In this document: positions 36,748-46,229 of the stretch, piece by piece
Numbering within the stretch: position 1 is the first letter of the stretch
How the letters are laid out: each line of letters opens with the position of its first letter
Source of the DNA: JAPORK01 sp026710285
GTDB taxonomy: Bacteria > Pseudomonadota > Gammaproteobacteria > Pseudomonadales > Endozoicomonadaceae
DNA length: 64,000 nucleotides
NCBI GenBank assembly: GCA_965201045.1
Contig: OZ241746.1
Coordinates: forward strand, 1,674,001 to 1,738,000
Reading direction: 5' to 3'
Notes under the pieces: model-generated
The model's input: the letters and a program-made list of their open reading frames with translations, nothing else
What the model was told of the DNA's origin: nothing
Database searches by the model: none
Made by a program: the position numbers and the translations under genes

Positions 36748-38607
36748 TCACATCAAATTAACAATTTTGGGAGTAATCAGAAACAACCTGACATTTTTTA
36801 TATATTCATTTTCTTTGTTACGGAACAGCGTTCCAAGCAGAGGTAAATCACCAAGAAGAGGAATTTTCTTTACGCCCACTGATTTTTTTTCATAAAAATA
36901 ACCACCCACCAGCAAACTTTCATCTTCATCAATCATCGCCTGTGTACTGATTGCGGTATTTTTTACCACAGGCAATTTAACATCATCACCCAGATTGGTG
37001 GCTTCTTCACTAGTGCCGTCCTGTATGTTCACATCCAGATGAACTTTTTTCTCATGAAGTTCTCTGATAATTCTTGGGGTAACTTTAAGCACGGAACCCG
37101 AGGTGATCGGATAAAGCTGTGCAGTATTATTATTGTTATCACCACCTGCTACTTTAACATAAAATGTCTGGCTGTTGTCCAGTATTGCTTCCATGTTATC
37201 CAACGTTAATACTGAAGGTTGTGAGAGAATTTTAGCTCTGTTTTTTGTGGCTAAAAGCTTTACGCTGGCTAGTAACCGTTTGCCCGCTACTTTCAATATC
37301 GTAGCTGCATCATTTCCAGAGGGGTCAAATTTGAATTCTGCTCCTGAGGGTTTACGGGTCACACTACCTGCTCCCCAGTTGACACCCAGGTCTTCAATAT
37401 TTTTGATGTCCACATCAATAATTGAAACATTAATTTCAATTTGTGAAAGCGGTTTATCCAGCGTCTTAAGCAAACTCTCATACATCGGCATTTTTTCAGC
37501 ATAATCGTGAACAATTACTGAATTAGAACGGCGATCTGCATTAATAAATACATTATCTGCAGTGCCTTTCTGGCGTTCTTCTTTATTTTGCACAGGTGGG
37601 TTTTGTGCGCTCAGTTTAGGAGGTTGCTCCCCGGTAATGGGGGTGGCAGGTGTTATACTTTTTGAGCGTGTAGGTGTGTTTGCCGGTGCTAGATTTTCAA
37701 CACCGCCTTTGATAACAATATCCTGAAGCAATCTAGCTACACCGGGAATCTGTATTTGCTGCTCCCGATAATTAATAACATGATCTTCAGCCCAGGCATA
37801 TTTCAGTGCAAACACTTTAAAAACCATTTCCTGTTTCTGTTTTTTTTGATGTTTCTCATCAAGCAGCGTCGCTGTTTCTGTAACCAGCTCTATATAACGG
37901 GGAGGACCTGAAAGGTAAATGATGCCTTCACGGGGACGCTCTCTCCAGCCATAACGGCTATCCCATACGCCCATATCAATAAGGGTTTTTTTAAGCGCTT
38001 CTGTAGTTAAATGTTTGAGATTAACAATGGTTTTACTTATTTCTTGACCGTCATAAACATAGAGCGTATCACCATCGAAATACCACAGCAAGTGGTTGAG
38101 CTGAGCTAATTCATCCAAAAAAGCAACTGATGGCAACGGACCTATTTTACCATTGACAACGCCCGTCACTTTTTCACTGATAAGCACCGGAAGCCCATAG
38201 TTGCCGGCAAAGTTTTTTAACACTTCAGCAACCGGTTCACCGGCACCGAAGTAAGCATAGGGCGTGCTTTTAGTTGTTTTATCTTCAACGGGAGTAGCGG
38301 GTGCTTGTTTGGGTTGATCAGGCTCTGTTTCATCCTGCTCATGGGCTTGCTGTTCTGCCTGCATTTCCGGAAAGTTGATCTGTTCTCCAAGCATAAGTGA
38401 CTGTGTTGGGTTTATTTGGTTAAATTCACTTAATTCCTGGGTGGTATAACCGTACATTTCTGCGATATCATACAATGTTTCTCCGGGTTGCACGATATGC
38501 TTCATTGATTCAGCGGCATTAACTGGCAACAGGATAAACAGCATTATCCCTATAAAGATTAACCATTTTTGCAGACAATAACAGAAATGAAAAATTCCCG
38601 TAGCCAT
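36748..38607 (-). CDS. sctC: Type III secretion outer-membrane secretin SctC with N-terminal LysM domain
   Basis: SctC forms the outer-membrane ring of the injectisome. The 619-aa protein has a signal sequence (hydrophobic residues about 15-32). A LysM domain follows at about 36-80 (HIVQPGETLYDIAEMYGYTT...QINFPEM), then a charged proline-rich linker. Next are the N0/N1 domains (YGLPVLISEKVTGVVNGKIG ... LLWYFDGDTLYVYDG), the N3 domain with a Pro/Gln-rich insertion, and the secretin core (IEINVSIIDVDIKNIEDLGV ... AKILSQPSVLTLDN ... VGVKKIPLLGDLPLLGTLF). LysM is not usual in SctC and could anchor the ring to peptidoglycan. It is divergent from sctX, with 270 bases between. Confidence 0.95.
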   Translation of the reverse strand: MATGIFHFCYCLQKWLIFIGIMLFILLPVNAAESMKHIVQPGETLYDIAEMYGYTTQELSEFNQINPTQSLMLGEQINFPEMQAEQQAHEQDETEPDQPKQAPATPVEDKTTKSTPYAYFGAGEPVAEVLKNFAGNYGLPVLISEKVTGVVNGKIGPLPSVAFLDELAQLNHLLWYFDGDTLYVYDGQEISKTIVNLKHLTTEALKKTLIDMGVWDSRYGWRERPREGIIYLSGPPRYIELVTETATLLDEKHQKKQKQEMVFKVFALKYAWAEDHVINYREQQIQIPGVARLLQDIVIKGGVENLAPANTPTRSKSITPATPITGEQPPKLSAQNPPVQNKEERQKGTADNVFINADRRSNSVIVHDYAEKMPMYESLLKTLDKPLSQIEINVSIIDVDIKNIEDLGVNWGAGSVTRKPSGAEFKFDPSGNDAATILKVAGKRLLASVKLLATKNRAKILSQPSVLTLDNMEAILDNSQTFYVKVAGGDNNNNTAQLYPITSGSVLKVTPRIIRELHEKKVHLDVNIQDGTSEEATNLGDDVKLPVVKNTAISTQAMIDEDESLLVGGYFYEKKSVGVKKIPLLGDLPLLGTLFRNKENEYIKNVRLFLITPKIVNLM

Positions 38608-38877
38608 ATTTTTAAAATCTCCCCCATTACCCCAAAAATCAAATAAGGTAATTTTATAATTGGTATAAAAACTGATAATGGATAACTATTCGCTAGAATA
38701 ATGTCTTTTGATGCATCGGCACCCGGGGGTAAAAATTTATTTTTGTCAATAAACTAACGACCTGTATCTTATATGTTGCGTTAACCTGAGCTGTCCGCTT
38801 AGGTATTACTGTTAAGGTGTGCTTAGCTAAATAGAGAGACAAATTATAACCAGACTCAATGGGATGGAAACTACATT

Positions 38878-39270
38878 ATGGCAGGCGCAATAGGAGATAT
38901 CAAACAAGGGCTAGTGGGTATCAGTCACACAACAGGAACTGAGCACCTGGATATTCCTTCACAAAAAATGTCTAAGCCCAGCACCGGCAGTACAATTACG
39001 ATTCACACTGAATCTGCATTAAATCTTGAAGACTCTGGCAATCATCTGATGAAGTTTATTCGTGGAGAACGATCAGAATCTTACTCTCCTCAGGAGCAAA
39101 AAGATTTAAGAAATAGTGTGCTCGAAACAATTAATGAACAGTCAGCACAAATTATTGAGACCTCACCCGAAGCAGAAAAAGATTTACAGGCAATGGGTAA
39201 TCTATTAAAGCAAGATGCAGATCTGGAACAGGCTGCCATGCTGGCAAAAAACGTTCTTATTTCTGCCTGA
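38878..39270 (+). CDS. sctX: YscX/SctX-like type III secretion protein
   Basis: A 130-aa protein first in the sctX-sctY-sctV order known from the Yersinia ysc locus. It has no signal peptide and a polar N-terminus. Its C-terminus (KDLQAMGNLLKQDADLEQAA followed by NVLISA) resembles the end of YscX, an early secreted export-apparatus partner. The rest is not conserved enough to prove identity, so position carries much of the weight. Start is ATG at 38878. Confidence 0.55.
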   Translation: MAGAIGDIKQGLVGISHTTGTEHLDIPSQKMSKPSTGSTITIHTESALNLEDSGNHLMKFIRGERSESYSPQEQKDLRNSVLETINEQSAQIIETSPEAEKDLQAMGNLLKQDADLEQAAMLAKNVLISA

Positions 39271-39288
39271 TGACAGACCGGAGTTATC

Positions 39289-39633
39289 ATGTCAGAGTCT
39301 GAAAAAAAATCTCATATTAGTCAGGAACAAAGGGAATGGATGTTAACACAATCTTATACCCGTTTAATGCACCGTCAGTATAAAGATTGTCTGATTTTAT
39401 TGCGTGGTCTTTGTGCACTTTGTCCTGAAGATGCAGAAGTTTACAGCATGATGAGCTACGCCTGTCTTGAAGCAGGTGATCCTGAAGAATGTTTAAGCAT
39501 GGTCGATAAATACATGCAATATGCTGCACCAGAAAAACAAAATATAAAAGAAATACAGTGGATCAGAGAAAGGGCGCAGCTGCGCATAAATAAAAAAACG
39601 CAATCAGATAAAAAGGGCGAATCAGCAGAATAA
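39289..39633 (+). CDS. sctY: YscY/SctY-like TPR chaperone of the type III system
   Basis: The 114-aa protein has the length of YscY and a TPR-like helical pattern (LMHRQYKDCLILLRGLCALC, PEDAEVYSMMSYACLEAGDP, ECLSMVDKYM). YscY is a small TPR chaperone that binds YscX and the export gate SctV. It lies 18 bases after sctX and 34 before sctV, so the three are probably one operon. Confidence 0.65.
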   Translation: MSESEKKSHISQEQREWMLTQSYTRLMHRQYKDCLILLRGLCALCPEDAEVYSMMSYACLEAGDPEECLSMVDKYMQYAAPEKQNIKEIQWIRERAQLRINKKTQSDKKGESAE

Positions 39634-39667
39634 GTATGACGTATAACAGTTTGCTGAAAGCTTTCAG

Positions 39668-41767
39668 GTGGATATAGCAGGGATGATTCGCACTCTATTA
39701 TTAAATATTACTAAGCGGCATGACATCTTTTTAGCATTGATGCTGGTCTCTATTCTTGTTTTAATTATCATGCCAATTCCCACCATTATGGTGGATTTCC
39801 TTATTGCGCTCAACCTGGGCGTTTCTGCTATCTTACTGATGACCGCTATTTACTTAAAATCACCACTGGACTTTTCTACTTTCCCTACCGTTTTGCTGGT
39901 GACCACACTGTTCCGGCTAGGTATATCTATTACCACCACAAGGCTGATTCTGTTAAATGCTGATGCCGGAGAAATCGTATATACCTTCGGTAACTTTGTT
40001 GTTGGCGGAAATCTGGTGGTCGGGATCGTGCTCTTTTTAATTATTACTATCGTACAGTTTTTGGTTATCACCAAAGGTTCTGAGCGTGTAGCTGAGGTTA
40101 GTGCCCGTTTCTCTCTGGATGGAATGCCAGGTAAGCAGATGAGTATTGATGCTGATATGCGTGGTGGCGCCATTGATATGGAGGAGGCACAGCGACGGCG
40201 CGGACTGGTAGAGAAAGAGTCACAACTGTTTGGTTCCATGGATGGCGCCATGAAGTTTGTTAAGGGTGATGCCATTGCCGGTTTGATTATTGTTGTGGTC
40301 AATATTGGTGCCGGAATTACCATTGGCGTGACCAGCAAAGGAATGACAGCTGGAGAAGCATTACAGCTTTACTCTATATTAACGGTGGGAGATGGTCTGA
40401 TTTCGCAAATTCCTGCGCTGTTAATTTCAGTTACAGCCGGTATGATTGTTACCCGTGTTTCTAATGACAAAGCAACTGACCTTGGTAGTGAAATTGGTGG
40501 TCAGCTGCTGGATAAACCAAAAGCCTTACTGGTAGGAGGCTGTTTACTGTTTGGTTTTTCTCTGGTTCCAGGTTTCCCTACCATTATTTTTATGGCGTTG
40601 GCTGCTTTAATTGGCGGTGGCGGTTATTTTCTTATTCGTAAGACGCAACAAGCAAAAGATGCTGAAGAGGGTGCTGGTGGTATTCCTGCCATGGCATCTG
40701 CTGCATCAGGCGGACCATCCAAACCTTCCCGGCTTGATGAACAGGAAGAATTTACACAAACACTGCCGCTGGTTATTGATGTTCCGACAACCATCCAGGA
40801 AAGTCTCAATACCACTGAATTAAACGATGAATTATTAAAAGTCCGTAAAGCACTGTATATGGATCTTGGTGTACCATTCCCTGGAATTCATTTGCGCTTT
40901 AATGATTCTATGGAAGATGATAAATACACCATTATGCTTAATGAGGTACCTGTAGCAAAGGGACAGTTCAGGCAAGGATTTGTCTTTGCAAGAGAGCAAG
41001 ATGAACATCTGGAAATGTTAAAAATACCTTTTGAACGGGGTGAAGCATTTATTCCTACTTTGGATACTTTATGGGTTGCAGATCAATATAAAAGTGCACT
41101 GGAAAAAGCAGAAGTCAACTATATGGGGGATGTAAAAATACTTATTCACCATCTGGCCTTCGTGCTTAAGAAATATGCTGAAGATTTTATTGGAATCCAG
41201 GAAACCCGTTACCTGCTTGAAAAAATGGAAGATAGTTTCGGCGAGTTAATCAAAGAAGTTCAGCGTTTATTACCCGTTAATAAGATTGCGGAAATCTTTC
41301 AACGGCTGGTGGCTGAAGATATTTCAATCAGGAATTTACGTACTATTCTTCAGTCTCTGGTTGTCTGGGGACATAAAGAAAAAGAAGTAGTTCAGCTTAC
41401 AGAGTATGTTCGGGGTAGCTTAAAACGCTTTATCAGTTATAAATACAGTAATGGACAAAATATTTTACCGGTTTATCTGCTGGAACAGGATTTAGAAGAT
41501 ACCATTCGTAACGGTATCAGACAGACATCAGCGGGTGCTTATCTGGCATTGGATCCAATGGTTACGGCAAAATTTATTGAAAAGGTAAAAGAAACCATCG
41601 GTAAAATAGGTCATTTAGATCAAAAGCCGGTTATGATTACTTCTATGGATATAAGGCGTTATGTGCGTCGTTTACTAGAAGCAGAAGTTTATGAACTTGC
41701 CGTTCTTTCCCACCAGGAGCTTACAGAAGAGATTACTGTGCAACCTTTAGGGCGTATTTCACTTTAA
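39668..41767 (+). CDS. sctV: Type III secretion export gate protein SctV (LcrD/YscV family)
   Basis: SctV is the large export-gate protein of the inner membrane. The 699-aa product has about eight N-terminal membrane segments. The FHIPEP signature region includes FPTVLLVTTLFRLGISITTT, GNFVVGGNLVVGIVLFLIIT, VQFLVITKGSERVAEVSARF, SLDGMPGKQMSIDADMRGG and MKFVKGDAIAGLIIV. A cytoplasmic domain that forms the nonameric ring follows (from about 350). It resembles Yersinia YscV more than flagellar FlhA. The start is GTG 39668 or ATG 39683 (AGGTGG upstream of the latter). Confidence 0.97.
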   Translation: MDIAGMIRTLLLNITKRHDIFLALMLVSILVLIIMPIPTIMVDFLIALNLGVSAILLMTAIYLKSPLDFSTFPTVLLVTTLFRLGISITTTRLILLNADAGEIVYTFGNFVVGGNLVVGIVLFLIITIVQFLVITKGSERVAEVSARFSLDGMPGKQMSIDADMRGGAIDMEEAQRRRGLVEKESQLFGSMDGAMKFVKGDAIAGLIIVVVNIGAGITIGVTSKGMTAGEALQLYSILTVGDGLISQIPALLISVTAGMIVTRVSNDKATDLGSEIGGQLLDKPKALLVGGCLLFGFSLVPGFPTIIFMALAALIGGGGYFLIRKTQQAKDAEEGAGGIPAMASAASGGPSKPSRLDEQEEFTQTLPLVIDVPTTIQESLNTTELNDELLKVRKALYMDLGVPFPGIHLRFNDSMEDDKYTIMLNEVPVAKGQFRQGFVFAREQDEHLEMLKIPFERGEAFIPTLDTLWVADQYKSALEKAEVNYMGDVKILIHHLAFVLKKYAEDFIGIQETRYLLEKMEDSFGELIKEVQRLLPVNKIAEIFQRLVAEDISIRNLRTILQSLVVWGHKEKEVVQLTEYVRGSLKRFISYKYSNGQNILPVYLLEQDLEDTIRNGIRQTSAGAYLALDPMVTAKFIEKVKETIGKIGHLDQKPVMITSMDIRRYVRRLLEAEVYELAVLSHQELTEEITVQPLGRISL

Positions 41768-41799
41768 GGTACTTTTTCCTTTATCCGGTTGCCTGTTAT

Positions 41800-41985
41800 T
41801 GAATATATCAACCTTTTTGGCATAAGATTGTGGGCTGAGCTTGTCGAAGCCTTGAGGATATAAAGCGCAGCCGGGCTTCGACAGGCTCAGCCCATGGTAT
41901 GAGTCTCAGGTAAAGGTCGTGTGCTCAGCCCACGAGCCCACGGTGTGTATCCGGCAAAGGCTGGTATGTTCAAAAAGAGACAAAT
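41800..41985 (+). repeat. Palindromic repeat cluster
   Basis: This has three arms of the family: GGGCTGAGCTTGTCGAAGCC, GGCTTCGACAGGCTCAGCCC and, reversed, the outer arm TACCAGCCTTTGCCGGATAC ... ACCGTGGGCT. It lies between sctV and obgE, which converge, and may help end transcription. Confidence 0.65.
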
Positions 41986-42088
41986 CTGCCAAAGGGTAAA
42001 AGCCAGGGTCTAAAAAATACGCTTACTAAGATAGAAGTCTGGATTAGAGTCTGACAACACGATAGCTTAAGATTTACACAGTTTATTT

Positions 42089-43150
42089 TTATCCTGTTCC
42101 TGAAAGCTGTGGCTGCTCTTTGGTAGCAGCCTCTTTATCTTCTTTGCTGCTTTCAATAAATCTCATAACATCAAGACATAATGGTTTAACGCCTGTGGAA
42201 GACAGTGCTGAAATTTTGTATACAGGTCCCTTCCAGTTCAGTGCTGCAATAATTTGATCGCAGACTGTATGGCGTTCTGTTTCTGCCAGTAAATCCAGTT
42301 TATTTAATACCAGCCAGCGCTCTTTTGCTGCCAGAGAGGGGTTAAATAATTCCAGCTCTTTAATAACTGTTTGTGCATTTTCCACTGGATCACTTCCATC
42401 ATAAGGTGCAACATCCACCAGATGTAACAAAATACGGCAGCGTGAAAGGTGTTTTAAGAAACGCAGACCTAAACCAGCGCCATCTGAAGCGCCTGCAATA
42501 ATACCCGGAATATCTGCCACTACAAAGCTTTGATATTTTTCAACACTGACAACACCCAGATTGGGGATAAGTGTTGTGAAAGGATAATCCGCCACTTTAG
42601 GTTTTGCATGGGAGACGGTTCGAATAAAAGTTGATTTGCCTGCATTGGGTAACCCAAGCAGTCCTGCATCGGCAATGACTTTTAGCTCCAGACGCAGATT
42701 ACGTGCTTCACCTTCGGTTCCCCTGGTTGTTTGTCTGGGTGCGCGGTTCGTACTGGATTTAAATCGTGTATTTCCAAGACCATGATATCCACCTCTGGCA
42801 ACCATCAATCTCTGGTTTTCATGCGTCAGATCACCCATGACTTCCTGAGTGTCTTCATCAATGATCGTGGTTCCTACAGGAACATATAACTCAAGATCAG
42901 CACCCTTCTTCCCGGTACAATTTGCCCCTGCACCACACTGCCCGTTTTCTGCTTTGTATCTGCGCTGATAACGATAATCAACGAGTGTATTCAGGTCATG
43001 GCTGGCTATAAACCAGATACTGCCACCATCACCACCATCACCGCCATCTGGTCCGCCTTTTTCCACATACTTTTCTCTGCGAAAACTTAAGCATCCATGC
43101 CCTCCTCTGCCCGCCTCTATATAAATACAGGCTTCATCCACAAATTTCAT
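42089..43150 (-). CDS. obgE: GTPase ObgE/CgtA
   Basis: Obg is an essential GTPase in 50S ribosome assembly. The 353-aa protein has the glycine-rich Obg fold (GRGGHGCLSFRREKYVEKGG and GGDGGDGGSIWF) and a G domain with LPNAGKST, DIPGI and NKLD. The C-terminus is short. rpmA and rplU lie upstream in the usual rplU-rpmA-obgE order on the minus strand. GGAG precedes the start. Confidence 0.98.
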   Translation of the reverse strand: MKFVDEACIYIEAGRGGHGCLSFRREKYVEKGGPDGGDGGDGGSIWFIASHDLNTLVDYRYQRRYKAENGQCGAGANCTGKKGADLELYVPVGTTIIDEDTQEVMGDLTHENQRLMVARGGYHGLGNTRFKSSTNRAPRQTTRGTEGEARNLRLELKVIADAGLLGLPNAGKSTFIRTVSHAKPKVADYPFTTLIPNLGVVSVEKYQSFVVADIPGIIAGASDGAGLGLRFLKHLSRCRILLHLVDVAPYDGSDPVENAQTVIKELELFNPSLAAKERWLVLNKLDLLAETERHTVCDQIIAALNWKGPVYKISALSSTGVKPLCLDVMRFIESSKEDKEAATKEQPQLSGTG

Positions 43151-43272
43151 TCTTTCTCTCCGGAGGTTGTATGAGCAGAATAAGAGCTACAAATCAGATG
43201 GTTACAATGCATTAAATGGCTATTCTGCATGCATAAGCACACTATTCAGCGCTTATTTACAACAAACTATTT

Positions 43273-43530
43273 CTAAGCTGCAGCAATACGAACATACTTA
43301 CGATTCTTGGGTCCTTTTGTCTCAAAAACAACGTGACCTGTAGATTTAGCAAATAAGGTATGATCTTTACCGATACCTACATTTTCCCCTGCATGAAAGT
43401 GGGTGCCACGCTGACGAACTAATATGTTGCCAGCCTTAACCAGCTGACCACCAAAGCGCTTAACACCTAAGCGTTTACTTTCCGAATCGCGACCGTTGCG
43501 GGTACTACCCCCTGCTTTCTTGTGTGCCAT
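43273..43530 (-). CDS. rpmA: 50S ribosomal protein L27
   Basis: The 85-aa protein begins MAHKKAGGSTRNGRDSESKR and contains GNILVRQRGTHFHAGENVGI, matching L27 throughout. It lies between rplU and obgE. Confidence 0.98.
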   Translation of the reverse strand: MAHKKAGGSTRNGRDSESKRLGVKRFGGQLVKAGNILVRQRGTHFHAGENVGIGKDHTLFAKSTGHVVFETKGPKNRKYVRIAAA

Positions 43531-43568
43531 GATCTTTCCTACGTTTTTTCGTTTGGTTTGATTGGTTG

Positions 43569-43883
43569 TTAACTATTGATGGCTGTAACTTTGATTTCAG
43601 TAAACCACTGACGATGACCCATACGTTTCATATGGTGTTTACGACGTTTGAATTTGATAATATTTATCTTTTTGCCACGTCCATGAGAAACAACTTCAGC
43701 AACGACTTTTGCACCTTCAAGAGCAGGCTTTCCTACTTCGATGGTGTTATCGTCTTTACCAATCATTAAAACTTTATCTATTTCGACAGTTTCACCTGTT
43801 GGTGTCTCAAGCTTTTCTACCCTAAGCGTATCGCCTACCGCTGTACGGTATTGCTTGCCGCCGGTTTGAATTATTGCGTACAT
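43569..43883 (-). CDS. rplU: 50S ribosomal protein L21
   Basis: The standard start MYAIIQTGGKQYR lies at 43883, with GGAGCAGG upstream; an ATG four codons earlier is rejected because the family begins with MYA. The C-terminus carries KFKRRKHHMKRMGHRQWFTE. First gene of the rplU-rpmA-obgE operon. Confidence 0.98.
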   Translation of the reverse strand: MYAIIQTGGKQYRTAVGDTLRVEKLETPTGETVEIDKVLMIGKDDNTIEVGKPALEGAKVVAEVVSHGRGKKINIIKFKRRKHHMKRMGHRQWFTEIKVTAINS

Positions 43884-44218
43884 AACCTGCTCCATTTATA
43901 AAGCCAGAGCCTTTTCTAAAGGTTGGCATACCTTAAAAATATACCGCCTATATTATTATATAAACGTTGAAAAATATGATTTTTTTTGCAAATGAAGTCT
44001 TCAATACATACAAAAAGTATTGCATTTAGACCACAAATAAAGTTTTCAGTAACAAAAAAGACCACTTCAAATATATTAAAGGTTGTAAATTTTAACTTAA
44101 AAATAAGTTTTCAGCAATAATTTATTATAAATATCCGTTTATCCATCTGTCCATCTGAATATTACATAAAAAAATCAGCACTAAAAAATTCCATCCCTTC
44201 CTTAATACAGCATGCTCT
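43884..44218. other. Gene-free stretch upstream of rplU
   Basis: AT-rich, with no ORF or repeat that I recognise. It should contain the promoter of the ribosomal operon. Confidence 0.4.
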
Positions 44219-45412
44219 TTACAGTGGTGTTGAATCAACAGGCGCATCGGTACGCACCAGAATACGATCAGGGACAGCAATTGCTTGCCCTTTTAGCGCA
44301 ATACTAATCACATCGCCAACTCGAATAGCCAGCTTGCGCATATTTTTAATACCGCCTGCTGACACTTTGGTAATTCGCAATCCTCCTAATATAACCGGTT
44401 CAAAAGAGAGGATAGCCGTTTTTTTGCCAGTCCTTCCCGTTGTCCAGTAAATTTCTTTTATGCGTACAACTGCTTTTTTAGGAGGAAATTTCCATGCCAG
44501 CGCATAATCAGGCATTAACTTTTGCTGATCCCTTGTTAATAAGTTTTTTTGATTTGCTTTGAGTACCACTCCATCCATCAGCATAGGACCTTCAGCACTC
44601 TTTTTTTCATAGAATTGTCGCCATGATTCAATCTCTTCCAAGTTGTCTGCATAATGAGTTTGTTGCTGAATAAAATTAAACCCCCAGCCTGAAAGTTGCT
44701 GAATATCTTGCTCTGTAATGCTGTGTGGGCTGTTAACCCAGCTCCACGGATAAAAGTCCAGCCAGGCAGCCCAGGTTTTATCCGGTTTTTTTTGTGCTGT
44801 GAGTCCTGCTACTTTATGACGTGCATGCTGATAATTTTTTAGCTTGTTTTTTTCTGCCAGATCCAGCCTTAAGTAAAGCTCACCATGCAATACAGTATTA
44901 TCCTGCAACGGTGCTCCATGAAAATACAACTTTTTTGGAATTTGCCCGGATAGCTGTACTAAAGGATAAATATCCCTGCCTTTATAACCATTACCACGGG
45001 TAGAAGCAGCAACTAAACAGCCTTTATGGTAAATGAGCTCAACGGCAAGCCCATCTATTTTAGGCTGCAAAACACACCGACCCCCCTGTTTTTTTATTTG
45101 ATTAATAAATAACCTGATCTGTTCTACTGAAATGGCTTTGCGCAAACTACCCATAAAAAAAGAATGTGAATAGTTATTATCAGCTATTAACTGACAGTTT
45201 AATGGTTGTGCTTCTGAATCTTTTTGCTGATTTTTCAGTAAGATAAGCCCATCATAAACATCATCGCTTATTTTTGTTTTTCCTGCTGCATAATCCATAT
45301 CCAGCTTGCACAATTGCTGGTCGACAGATAAATCACTCTTTAGTCGTGTTGCAGCAGGCAAACTAATCAGCAGCGTGCTGATTATTAAGAGTACAATTAA
45401 ATTTTTTCCCAT
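44219..45412 (-). CDS. ligB: Short exported LigB-like NAD-dependent DNA ligase
   Basis: The 397-aa protein resembles E. coli LigB (about 560 aa). It has a hydrophobic signal-like N-terminus (MGKNLIVLLIISTLLISLPA). The nucleotidyltransferase domain carries the active-site KIDG with Lys118. RGNGYKGRD, LHGELYLR, DGVVLKAN and YALAWKFPPKKA follow, and then an OB-fold with TGRTGKK. It ends right after the OB domain, so the zinc finger and helix-hairpin-helix region are missing. LigB is a secondary ligase of unclear role; the signal-like start is also seen in E. coli. It could be a genuine short form or a 3' truncation. Confidence 0.82.
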   Translation of the reverse strand: MGKNLIVLLIISTLLISLPAATRLKSDLSVDQQLCKLDMDYAAGKTKISDDVYDGLILLKNQQKDSEAQPLNCQLIADNNYSHSFFMGSLRKAISVEQIRLFINQIKKQGGRCVLQPKIDGLAVELIYHKGCLVAASTRGNGYKGRDIYPLVQLSGQIPKKLYFHGAPLQDNTVLHGELYLRLDLAEKNKLKNYQHARHKVAGLTAQKKPDKTWAAWLDFYPWSWVNSPHSITEQDIQQLSGWGFNFIQQQTHYADNLEEIESWRQFYEKKSAEGPMLMDGVVLKANQKNLLTRDQQKLMPDYALAWKFPPKKAVVRIKEIYWTTGRTGKKTAILSFEPVILGGLRITKVSAGGIKNMRKLAIRVGDVISIALKGQAIAVPDRILVRTDAPVDSTPL

Positions 45413-45599
45413 ACAAACAACGTATTAAATTTACACTAACCCATGATCACGTTCTGGCAAAAGTGCATAACCTGCTGTGAAAATGATCATTAAAAGGCGA
45501 AAATTATAGTTGAAATGTGGTAATCTTCCAGCATGACACTATCTATCCAATAAATTAAGGGTTTGTTGCGATCAAAAATTTCTAATCAAACCCGACCAG

Positions 45600-45971
45600 C
45601 TAAAGCGATCCCTTCACTTCAAACTCATCATAAACCAGGCGGGCTTTACCATCATTTTGCATTTTCCAATACTCCTTATGTACAACACCAAAGGCTTTAT
45701 TCATGGTCCAGTTTGAGGTCAGGATATAACCATCTTCACCCTGCTGCGTCCATTTAGTATTGGTGTAATTCACATTGGAATAACCCTCATTCATGATGTT
45801 TTGCCAAAAGGCCTGAATTTTTTTCCGACCAATAAAAGTACCGAATGGTTTTGCTATCATCGTAGTATCTTCTGCATACTGTTCTGCGCAGCCTTTTGCA
45901 TCCTGAGTATTGAATGCTTGTTGCCATGCACTGATACCTGCTTTGCATGCATTTAAAACTTGTTGAGTCAT
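45600..45971 (-). CDS. SnoaL/DUF4440-like (NTF2-fold) protein
   Basis: The 123-aa protein follows the NTF2-like pattern: an opening helix (NACKAGISAWQQAFNTQDAK), CAEQYAEDTTMIAKPFGTF, IGRKKIQAFWQNIM, then beta strands to the end (MQNDGKARLVYDEFEV). Members bind or turn over small hydrophobic molecules, and the substrate is unknown. AAGGAG precedes the ATG. It has no signal peptide. Confidence 0.75.
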   Translation of the reverse strand: MTQQVLNACKAGISAWQQAFNTQDAKGCAEQYAEDTTMIAKPFGTFIGRKKIQAFWQNIMNEGYSNVNYTNTKWTQQGEDGYILTSNWTMNKAFGVVHKEYWKMQNDGKARLVYDEFEVKGSL

Positions 45972-46229
45972 AGGTTACTCCTTACATTAGCTAAGATAAA
46001 ATCAGATGCAGTATGTTTCATAAACAGACTGATGAGTATTATATATCTCCCAGGTAAAACTGCATTTATGTTATTCAATAAAATTGTTTTTTTGGAAAAT
46101 GATATAAGACCGGCAGATTATGCATTTGCAAGGATCTGCCTGATGCTAAATGGTCTGGACTTATTTAGTTATATTCATTTAATATTCTATGCTGTTCATT
46201 TTTCTCTGTAAAACAAGCACAATATCATT

